In this document: one piece after another, positions 1 to 6,214 of the stretch
Numbering within the stretch: position 1 is the first letter of the stretch
How the letters are laid out: every line of letters begins with the position of its first letter
Source of the DNA: JBFMAE01 sp040756085
GTDB taxonomy: Bacteria; Desulfobacterota; BSN033; UBA1163
DNA length: 6,583 nucleotides
Direction of reading: 5' to 3'
Assembly (NCBI GenBank): GCA_040756085.1
Contig: JBFMAE010000267.1
Coordinates: 1 to 6,583 of the forward strand
Position numbers and translations under genes: made by a program
The notes under the pieces: model-generated
What the model saw: only the letters and a program-made list of their open reading frames with translations
The model's database searches: none
What the model was told of the DNA's origin: nothing

Positions 1-830
1 AAGCCTAAAGCAACGACTGGTGCGGATATAGAAACCCTGAAGACAAGAACCTTTATGGAAGGGAAAAGGAGAATTTGGTTTACCCAATCGCTCTGGCAAA
101 CCTTGTGCTTCAAGAGATAGATGAACCCCACATCTGGCATGGAAATACACTAACAGGCCTTGAAATTTATGGCGGACTTTTTTCCAGTGCACCACCTCTT
201 TTTGATGTTGTCCTCACAAATCCCCCTTTTGGAGGTAAAGAAGGGAAAGATGCGCGGACACGCTTCGCATACAAGACAGGCTCAACACAAGTTCTCTTCC
301 TTCAACATGTAATTGACAGCCTTAAACCTGGTGGGAGATGTGGAATCGTAATGGACGAAGGCGTGCTATTTCGCACGAATGAAACTGCCTTTGTCCAGAC
401 CAAACGGAAACTTCTTAATGAATGCAATCTTTGGTGTATTGTGAGCCTTCCTCCGAAGGTGTTCGTAAATGCTGGAGCCGCCAGTAAAACAAACCTACTA
501 TTTTTTACCAAAGGAGAACCAACCAAAGAAATCTGGTATTACGATTTATCTGACCTTAATATTACCAAAAAGCAGCCTTTAACTTTGGAAAACTTTGACG
601 ATTTCTTTAAACTCTTAAACCCTTCATCCCTTAAACTCTCAGAGAGTGAACGTTCCTGGCGAGTTTCAATAGAGGAGATCAAGGCCAAAAACTTTGACAT
701 AAAGGCTGTGAACCCCAATAGAAAGGGAAGTGAGGATCATCGGACACCCGAAGAACTCCTTTCCATCATCGAATCTCAGGGTGAAGAGATAAAAAAAGCA
801 TTAATGGCATTGAAAAACAAGATGTCCTAA
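1..830 (+). pseudogene. hsdM: Type I restriction-modification DNA methyltransferase subunit M, C-terminal part, frameshifted, 5' end outside window
   Basis: Adenine-N6 methyltransferase subunit of a type I R-M complex; family members methylate target DNA using SAM and work with HsdS and HsdR. The catalytic motif IV, NPPF, is at bases 219-230, preceded by FDVVLT. Further on come a KPGGRCGIV segment, a LPPKVFVNAG..SKTNLLFF segment typical of HsdM, and a charged helical C-terminus ending at TAA 828-830. Bases 1-54 read in frame 1 as a typical HsdM stretch (IETLKTRTF), while the family continuation (YGREKENLVYP) is in frame 3 from base 54. One T is missing at 52-54, so frame 1 stops at 118-120. 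The TTG at 75 is therefore not a natural start. Motif I lies upstream, outside the window. Family assignment is firm; whether the frameshift is real or a sequencing error is open. No hsdS follows. Confidence 0.88.
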
Positions 831-934
831 AAAGTTCAGTGGGAAGCGGTAACGAAATGAGTATGGGATCTATCAATATTATAGGGAACCAAAAGAGAAG
901 TAGAAGGATTAATTGAGGGTCGCCGCTAAGAAAA

Positions 935-3046
935 ATGACTACAGAAAACGAATTTTTTAAAGCCAAAAGACCTTGGTCAAAAATAAAAGACAAGGTCATC
1001 GGAAACTATTTGGTTCCCTATCTGAACAAGGTTTCTAAATTAGGAGAAAAGATTGTAATTGGTGATGCATTTGCTGGACCAGGGATATTTGATGATGGTA
1101 GCGAAGGATCTCCACTTATTATTTGTAAAATAGCTGAGAAACAAGTTCCCGGGAAATACCTTGGCATCTTTGTAAATAGAGGCGAAGAGAGTCATACGAA
1201 ATTAGGGGAAGTTTTAAAGAAGTATATCGATGAGAAAAAGGCAATAACAATTTTGGGGAAAGCCCAGGACCTTTTGGAAAAGTTAAAGGGTATTGTTGGC
1301 AATGCAACACTCTTAATTTATCTTGATCCTTTTGGATTGAAAGGATGCGAGTTTAGATTGCTGGAGCCTTATTTAGGAAGAGATAAGAGGTTCAGTACAG
1401 AAATCATTGTAAATATGAGCATGCCTACCTTACATAGGCTAAGTACTCCAGATGCAATCAGAGAGAAAAGAATAACCACACGAACAAAAAAATTGAATCA
1501 GACTCTTACTGATATCCTTGGTGGAGAATATTGGAAAGAAATAATGTGGAGTGATTTGCCTCCTGTGGAGAAAGAGAAAAAAATAGTAGAAAAATATGTC
1601 AGCCTCCTAAATCAATATTTACCATTTGCAGGTTTTTGTCCTGTCAGAGAGAGGATAGGTAAGAGTGTAAAATATTACATGATTTTCGCCTCTCGGCATC
1701 CTGATGCTTTGTTATTAATGAATGACATAATGTACAAGTCGTATTTTAAAACAATGCACGAAATTCAGTATAAAGATACTTTGTTCGAAGGATTATTCGA
1801 TTGGAGGGACACTGGAGCAAAAGAGGATATTGAGACAACAATGATTGAATTTATAAGGAAAAGACCGGGGGTAATTCGGAAAGACCTATGGATGGAAATT
1901 GTGAAAACAAATTTTATGAAATGGGATTCTTCGACCTTCAATGAGAAAATTAAAAAATTAATTTTTGAAAAGCCACAAAAAATTAAATTTATTTCTTCAA
2001 CAAAACGATTTAATGAAAATTCCAGTCTCTATATTATTCCTCGAAATCAAAAATTCTTAATTAAGGAACCAAGAGCAACATATGATATTAAGGTTTATCC
2101 AAAGATTTATTATAAGGAATATCCGCCATTTACTGGACCCAAGGAAAGATTGGTTGAGCGTGTTAATGATGGTTCGATCATTACACGATTTGATAAGACA
2201 CCTCAGCCTAAGAACTCTTCTGATGTTGTCTGTCCTCATTTCCTTGAACTTAAGTGGGCTTATGGATGTCCTTTTGATTGCAGTTGGTGTTATTTAAAAG
2301 GGACATTCAGGTTTAGGCCTAATGGGAAGGAACCTGTCATTAAAGACTTTGAAAAAATTGAGCTACATACGAGAGCTTTTTTAGAGGAGAGAAACACTCC
2401 TGAAATATTAAATAGCGGCGAAATTGCTGACTCATTGATGAATGAAAACTCCGATAAACCCTTTTCAAGATTTATTATCCCTTTGTTTGAAACTCAGAAA
2501 CTCCATAAGGTTCTTTTTTTAACTAAATCTTCAAATGTAAAGAACCTTTTAGAAATTGAACCTCATCATCAGGCAATAATCAGCTTCAGTCTCAATGCTA
2601 TTCCCGTTGCTAAAAAATGGGAAAAAGCTCCGCCCATTGTGAAGAGAATTGAGGCAGCTAAAAAAGTTTACCAGGCAGGATATGAAGTTCGGGTCAGAAT
2701 AGATCCAATGGTTCCAATTGACGGTTGGAAGGAATCATATAAGGAATTGGTTGATTTGATATTCGGAAATCTCGTCCCAGAAAGGATTACATTAGGCTCT
2801 TTAAGGGGCCTTCAAAGCACTATCAATGGGTGTTCGGATAGGAGTTGGGTCAAGTATTTAACTGAATCATCAAATTGGGGGAAAAAGATCGATTTTCAGA
2901 CACGATTTACCATGTATTCTGAAGTAATTAAGCATTTAAAATCAAAATATCATTATGAAAAGGTTGCTCTATGCAAAGAGACAATAGAGATGTGGGATAG
3001 CTTAAAAATGAATTATCGGCAGATAAAATGTAACTGTGTTTTTTAG
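935..3046 (+). CDS. tcmP: Fusion protein: TcmP-like (three-Cys-motif partner) domain + spore-photoproduct-lyase-like radical SAM domain
   Basis: Intact 703-residue protein, cytoplasmic, with no signal peptide or membrane segment. Residues 1 to ~290 resemble TcmP: a DAFAGPG motif (44-50) followed by GSPL (58-61), and DPFG (131-134) followed by a hydrophobic strand (156-160). This is the layout of a Rossmann methyltransferase with a SAM-binding loop and a DPPY-like motif. Residues ~295-375 look like a winged helix (RKDLWMEIV, then FNEKIKKLIFE). Residues ~385-703 are a radical SAM domain of the spore photoproduct lyase type: CX3CX2C at C445/C449/C452, a SAM-binding GE at 495-496, FLTKSSNVKNLL at 528-539, a SFSLN strand, RIEAAKKVYQAGY, and a C-terminal CNC (699-701). 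The ATG at 935 is the first after an in-frame stop at 914-916; its ribosome site is weak (GAGGG, 15 nt away). No good independent start lies before the Cys cluster, so the fusion looks genuine. Substrate unknown; SPL homology suggests a nucleic acid. Coupled to the MNT gene downstream. Confidence 0.85.
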   Translation: MTTENEFFKAKRPWSKIKDKVIGNYLVPYLNKVSKLGEKIVIGDAFAGPGIFDDGSEGSPLIICKIAEKQVPGKYLGIFVNRGEESHTKLGEVLKKYIDEKKAITILGKAQDLLEKLKGIVGNATLLIYLDPFGLKGCEFRLLEPYLGRDKRFSTEIIVNMSMPTLHRLSTPDAIREKRITTRTKKLNQTLTDILGGEYWKEIMWSDLPPVEKEKKIVEKYVSLLNQYLPFAGFCPVRERIGKSVKYYMIFASRHPDALLLMNDIMYKSYFKTMHEIQYKDTLFEGLFDWRDTGAKEDIETTMIEFIRKRPGVIRKDLWMEIVKTNFMKWDSSTFNEKIKKLIFEKPQKIKFISSTKRFNENSSLYIIPRNQKFLIKEPRATYDIKVYPKIYYKEYPPFTGPKERLVERVNDGSIITRFDKTPQPKNSSDVVCPHFLELKWAYGCPFDCSWCYLKGTFRFRPNGKEPVIKDFEKIELHTRAFLEERNTPEILNSGEIADSLMNENSDKPFSRFIIPLFETQKLHKVLFLTKSSNVKNLLEIEPHHQAIISFSLNAIPVAKKWEKAPPIVKRIEAAKKVYQAGYEVRVRIDPMVPIDGWKESYKELVDLIFGNLVPERITLGSLRGLQSTINGCSDRSWVKYLTESSNWGKKIDFQTRFTMYSEVIKHLKSKYHYEKVALCKETIEMWDSLKMNYRQIKCNCVF

Positions 3047-3050
3047 GGAG
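3045..3050 (+). promoter_or_regulatory. Shine-Dalgarno site for the MNT gene
   Basis: AGGGAG lies 7 nt before the ATG at 3058 and overlaps the TAG stop (3044-3046) of the TcmP-rSAM gene. This supports the start choice and suggests translational coupling within one operon. Confidence 0.7.
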
Positions 3051-3057
3051 TAAAGTT

Positions 3058-3375
3058 ATGAACCAAGAAATATTCCAGTGGCTTCGAAAGATAAGCGAGC
3101 GTTTGAAAAAAGAGTATCACGCAGAGAAGGTCATCCTCTACGGTTCTTATGCAAGAGGTGAAGCCACAGAAGATAGCGATGTTGATCTTTTTATTATTGC
3201 TCCAACTAATGAACGGTTCTTTGATCGAATGGCAAGAGTTCGCCTGCTGGTCAGAGATTTGAGCTACAAAATTCCTTTATCTCCCATAGTACTTACAACA
3301 GACGAGGTAAAAGTGAGGTTAGAAAGAGGGGATCAATTCGTAGAACAAATCATAAAGGACGGAGTATATCTATGA
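3058..3375 (+). CDS. Minimal nucleotidyltransferase (MNT) domain protein, MNT/HEPN pair
   Basis: A 105-residue protein of the minimal nucleotidyltransferase family (DNA polymerase beta superfamily). The signature GSX10DXD is perfect: GS at 29-30 and D41/D43 in the SDVDLFII strand. The length is normal for the family. In characterised MNT/HEPN pairs the MNT protein is an antitoxin, and some transfer AMP to the HEPN toxin; that role here is inferred. The third acidic residue usually found on the later beta strand (DxI/V type) is not obvious, because the corresponding stretch reads LSPIVLT (74-80), so catalysis may be weak or the family may differ here. The gene sits 11 nt after the TcmP-rSAM stop with a good ribosome site. 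Its own stop overlaps the ATG of the HEPN gene (ATGA at 3372-3375), the classic coupling of such pairs. It is the intact member of the pair. Confidence 0.88.
   Translation: MNQEIFQWLRKISERLKKEYHAEKVILYGSYARGEATEDSDVDLFIIAPTNERFFDRMARVRLLVRDLSYKIPLSPIVLTTDEVKVRLERGDQFVEQIIKDGVYL
3361..3364 (+). promoter_or_regulatory. Shine-Dalgarno site for the HEPN gene
   Basis: GGAG lies 7 nt upstream of the ATG at 3372, inside the end of the MNT gene. With the ATGA overlap it supports 3372 as the original HEPN start. An in-frame ATG at 3378 is a less likely alternative. Confidence 0.55.
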
Positions 3376-3780
3376 CCATGCCTCAAAACTCATTATATAT
3401 AGAAGACTGGAAGGAAATAGCTCGAAAAGACCGGAAGAGGATTAAACGAAGTCTTAGAGAAAGTGACGCTGAAGCAGCTGGCTTTTTCCTTCAACAGGCT
3501 TTAGAAAAATATTTGAAGGCTTTTCTTCTTGGAAAAGGTTGGAAACTACGTAAAATCCATAGCTTGTCTGCATTACTGGATTATGCGATTGAGCATTCTC
3601 CTCAACTTGAAGAGTTTCGCCCTCTATGTGAGCGAGTTTGAGCGAGTAACTGATTATTACTTTGCAGAGAGATATCCGCGAATCGGAACCCCTGAACTCG
3701 AACCAAAAGATATCAAAAATGATTTAAGATAAGCAGAAAGTTTTATTAAGGCAATGTTTCCGGAGGAGGAGATTAGATAA
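3372..3780 (+). pseudogene. HEPN domain protein, partner of the MNT gene, broken by a frameshift and an in-frame stop
   Basis: Original product about 132 residues, PF05168-type HEPN helical bundle. The first 89 residues are open: a WKEIARKDRKRI helix, a FFLQQALEKYLKAFLL helix, then KIHSLSALLDYA (61-72), matching the THDLxxLL region of the family. At 3629-3648 a 10-bp unit is tandemly repeated and brings in a TGA at 3639-3641. Removing one copy joins ..PLCERV to TDYYFAERYP, the conserved C-terminal part, which continues in frame 1. That frame meets TAA at 3730-3732, then still codes AESFIKAMFPEEEIR to TAA 3778-3780, exactly like a HEPN C-terminus. So there are two independent lesions; 409 bp minus 10 gives 133 codons. 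The RX4-6H RNase motif of toxic HEPNs is not evident, so even the ancestor may not have been an RNase. The truncated 89-residue form could still be made. Confidence 0.85.
3629..3648 (+). repeat. 10-bp tandem duplication inside the HEPN gene
   Basis: TGAGCGAGTT (3629-3638) is followed directly by TGAGCGAGTA (3639-3648), 9 of 10 bases identical. The second copy supplies the premature TGA and shifts the frame by one. The HEPN frame is restored if one copy is removed, so this is probably a replication-slippage insertion. Confidence 0.8.
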
Positions 3781-3790
3781 TAGAGCAAAC

Positions 3791-4875
3791 ATGAGGACCG
3801 GCGTTGCACATCTTCCGCTCCATTATGGAAAGGCCCCTCCCTGGCTTTTTCAGAGGATGAAGAGCCTTGCAAGGGAGATCACCCTTTTTATCATCGATGC
3901 TTATGGGGCCGAGGAGATGCTTTCGCGACTTTCCGGCCCTTTCTGGTTTAGGCATTTGGCTGTGTCTTAGGTTTTGACTGGCATTCAAGTGGTGTGACAA
4001 CAACGGTCTGTGGTGCGCTGAAGGAAGGGATCAAGGGGATGGAAAGGGAGCTGGGTTTTTTCATTGCAGGTGGAAAGGGGAAGACTTCCAGAAAAACCCC
4101 ACAGGGAATTGAAGAGATCTGCTATCAGTGTTCTATCGATGGAACGTCTCTCGTTTATGCCAGCCGTCTGTCTGCCAAGGTGGATAGCGCTGCGGTTCAG
4201 GATGGCTATCAAATCTATCATCATTCTTTCTTCTTCACCCAATCAGGACAATGGGCAGTGATCCAACAAGGCATGAATGAAGAGAGTCGATACGCCCGAA
4301 GATATCATTGGTTCAGTCAGGGGATAAAGGATTTTGTTTGCGAACCGCACTGGGCAGTGTGTTGTGATCAAAGAAAAGAAGGTTTAAATCTGGTAGCTCG
4401 TGAGAGTGAAAGAACAAGGCAAGCCATCACCGAGCTTTCTCATGAAAAACCAGAATTTTTAATCTCCGGGGGAAAAAGAGCCACAGAACTTTATCTCCCT
4501 CGAGCGCATCCGATTCCAAGGGAGGAAAGCCGTCTGGAAAGATTGGAGAAGATTTTTATTCAAATCTATGATCGGTCACCAAGGAATTTTGAGGAACTCC
4601 TTGGAATGAAGGGGGTTGGTCCTAAAAGCCTTCGGGCGTTGAGTTTGATTTCTGAGTTAATTTACGGGGTCAAACCCAGTTTCAAAGACCCAACCCGATT
4701 CAGTTTTACTCATGGTGGAAAAGATGGCCATCCCTATCCAGTGGATCGAAAGGTCTATGATAAGACGATTGAGATATTGAAAGGAGCAGTGGATAAAGCC
4801 AAGGTAGGAGATCGAGAAAAGATGGAAGCCATCCGAAGACTAAAATATTTCACAAATGACTGGCAAAGAGCATAG
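3791..4875 (+). pseudogene. DUF763 family protein, frame interrupted near base 3958
   Basis: Conserved protein of unknown biochemical role (PF05559, archaea and bacteria). The true start is the ATG at 3791: frame 2 reads MRTGVAHLPLHYGKAPPWLF and on to FWFRHL, the usual DUF763 N-terminus. The family continuation GCVLGFDWHSSGVTTTV then appears in frame 1 from base 3958. One G is missing in TTGG(G)C at 3957-3960, giving a TAG at 3968-3970 in the first frame. Repaired length is about 361 residues, normal as far as I recall the family. Conserved segments include GGKGKTSRKTP, a DSAAVQDGYQIYHHSFFF block, HGGKDGHPYPVDR, and a helix-hairpin-helix-like LLGMKGVGPKSLRAL at about residues 270-284. A GTG at 3994 could start a shorter product, but it would lack conserved N-terminal sequence. 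The stop lies in the left arm of a palindrome, just before EndoQ. Confidence 0.88.
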
Positions 4876-4919
4876 CGCATGGAGCAGGGCGTAAATATTC
4901 TTTACGCTTGGCGCTATGC
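4870..4919. repeat. Nested palindrome (REP-like hairpin) at the DUF763/EndoQ junction
   Basis: The outer 9-bp arms GCATAGCGC (4870-4878) and GCGCTATGC (4911-4919) are perfect inverted repeats. Inside, GCGTAAA (4889-4895) and TTTACGC (4901-4907) form a second perfect stem around the 5-nt loop TATTC. The DUF763 stop (4873-4875) is in the left arm and an in-frame ATG for EndoQ (4916-4918) is in the right arm. No T-tract follows, so a classical intrinsic terminator is unlikely. A short palindromic repeat or an mRNA element that affects EndoQ translation fits better. Confidence 0.8.
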
Positions 4920-4933
4920 GCCGAGCGTCTCTG

Positions 4934-6190
4934 ATGCGGTTCATTGCTGATTTTCATATTCATTCCAAATACAGCCGGGCCACCAGCAAGGAGATGGAGG
5001 TGGAGACCCTTGCCCGATGGGCAAAGAAGAAAGGGATCGCCCTGCTTGGAACAGGGGACTTTACGCACCCTACCTATTTTGCGGAGTTGCGATCGAAATT
5101 GGTACCTTCCGGCAATGGCCTCTTCCAGTTAAAGAAGGGGGATCAAGGGGTCCGGTATATGTTGACGACAGAGGTGAGCAATATCTACACCCAGGACGGA
5201 AAGGTGAGACGGATTCATAATCTCATTTTTGCCCCCAGTTTCGAGGTGGCAGAGGCGATCCGTTCTAAACTGGGAAACCTTGGAAAGCTTTCCTCTGATG
5301 GAAGACCCATTTTCAGCTTTACTTCAAAAGAGTTGGTGAAGATGATCCTGGATCTCTCTGCAGATTGTCTGATCATCCCTGCCCACGCCTGGACTCCCTG
5401 GTTCTCCATCTTTGGAGCCAATTCAGGGTTCGATTCGATCGAGGAATGTTTCGGAGAGATGTCCTCACATATCCATGCTGTTGAAACGGGTCTCTCCTCT
5501 GACCCTGAGATGAACTGGAGGCTCTCAGCCCTCGATGCCATCACCCTTCTCTCCAATTCGGATGCCCATTCACCGAACCGGCTGGGGAGGGAGGCTAATG
5601 CCTTCGATTGTGCGCTCGATTATAAGGAGATCGTTGAGGCCATTTCTAAAAGAGACCAAAAGAGGCTTCTCTTCACCATCGAATTTTTCCCGGAAGAGGG
5701 AAAGTATCATTACGATGGCCATCGCCAGTGTGGTGTGATCTTCTCTCCCTCGCAGACGAAGGCCAACCAGTATCTCTGCCCGAACTGTCGTAAGAAACTG
5801 ACCGTAGGGGTTTTGCATCGCGTTGAGGAGCTTGCTGACCGTCCCGAAGGCTTTATTCCGAAGAATGCTATTCCCTCGATTCATCTGATCCCGCTTGAGG
5901 AGATTATTGCAGAGGCCATGGGGGTTCGGGTGGGGACAAAGACAGTGGAAAATGAGTATGGTCAGTTGGTGGAACGAGGAGGTTCCGAATTTCAGATCCT
6001 CCTCGATGCCACACCCGATGAGTTGGCCTCTTTTGTTCCAACGAAGATTCTGGAGGGGATCATCCGGATGAGGCAGGGAAAGGTTTCGATCATCCCCGGA
6101 CATGACGGTGTCTATGGAAAGATTGCTCTTTTCCCCGAGAGGAAGGAAGAGAAGGAATCAAAGGAACAATTAAGCCTGTTCAAGGCTTAA
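4934..6190 (+). CDS. endoQ: Endonuclease Q (EndoQ), PHP-domain DNA repair nuclease
   Basis: EndoQ cuts DNA 5' of deaminated bases (hypoxanthine, uracil, xanthine) and abasic sites; it is best known in Thermococcales and some bacteria. With the start at 4934 (FIADFHIHS follows the Met directly, as in the family) the protein has 418 residues, the normal length. An in-frame ATG at 4916 would add six residues but lies in a palindrome arm; neither has a clear ribosome site. The PHP metal site is complete: HIH at 8-10, GTGDFTH (D42, H45), TTEVS (E80), PAHAW (H151) and NSDAH (D210, H212). A zinc-finger region has C266, C282 and C285 plus nearby histidines (YHYDGHRQC), followed by GVLHRVEELADR. The C-terminal domain carries IPGHDGVYG, then an acidic-basic tail ending in QLSLF (412-416), the consensus peptide for binding the bacterial beta clamp. 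It sits between DUF763 and DUF72, suggesting a repair cluster. Family call is firm. Confidence 0.93.
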   Translation: MRFIADFHIHSKYSRATSKEMEVETLARWAKKKGIALLGTGDFTHPTYFAELRSKLVPSGNGLFQLKKGDQGVRYMLTTEVSNIYTQDGKVRRIHNLIFAPSFEVAEAIRSKLGNLGKLSSDGRPIFSFTSKELVKMILDLSADCLIIPAHAWTPWFSIFGANSGFDSIEECFGEMSSHIHAVETGLSSDPEMNWRLSALDAITLLSNSDAHSPNRLGREANAFDCALDYKEIVEAISKRDQKRLLFTIEFFPEEGKYHYDGHRQCGVIFSPSQTKANQYLCPNCRKKLTVGVLHRVEELADRPEGFIPKNAIPSIHLIPLEEIIAEAMGVRVGTKTVENEYGQLVERGGSEFQILLDATPDELASFVPTKILEGIIRMRQGKVSIIPGHDGVYGKIALFPERKEEKESKEQLSLFKA

Positions 6191-6214
6191 TGTTTGAGGA
6201 TAGTGGGTCTTTAT

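Noticed and set aside
75..830. TTG at 75 as a real start of a short methylase
   Set aside because: The HsdM match extends upstream through a frameshift at 52-54, so the gene begins outside the window.
854..882. Possible promoter with TATTAT (877-882) before the TcmP-rSAM gene
   Set aside because: No acceptable -35 box at 16-18 bp upstream; a lone AT-rich -10 is expected by chance here.
839..916. Short GTG-started open frame between hsdM and the TcmP-rSAM gene
   Set aside because: Only 25 codons, no ribosome site and no recognisable similarity; not a convincing hsdS remnant.
3529..3732. Separate 67-residue gene in frame 1
   Set aside because: Only its second half (from about 3639) is meaningful; it is the frameshifted C-terminus of the HEPN gene.
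3940..3990. Programmed ribosomal frameshift in DUF763
   Set aside because: No slippery heptamer and no obvious downstream pseudoknot; a simple one-base deletion explains the jump and the family is not known for recoding.
3994..4875. GTG at 3994 as the natural DUF763 start
   Set aside because: Conserved DUF763 sequence lies upstream, both in this frame from 3958 and in frame 2 from the ATG at 3791.
4870..4919. Intrinsic terminator at the DUF763/EndoQ junction
   Set aside because: The stems are strong but no T-tract follows; the sequence continues straight into EndoQ.
5570..6103. 177-residue antisense open frame opposite EndoQ
   Set aside because: No recognisable motif; it lies entirely within a well-supported gene and is a shadow of its codon pattern.
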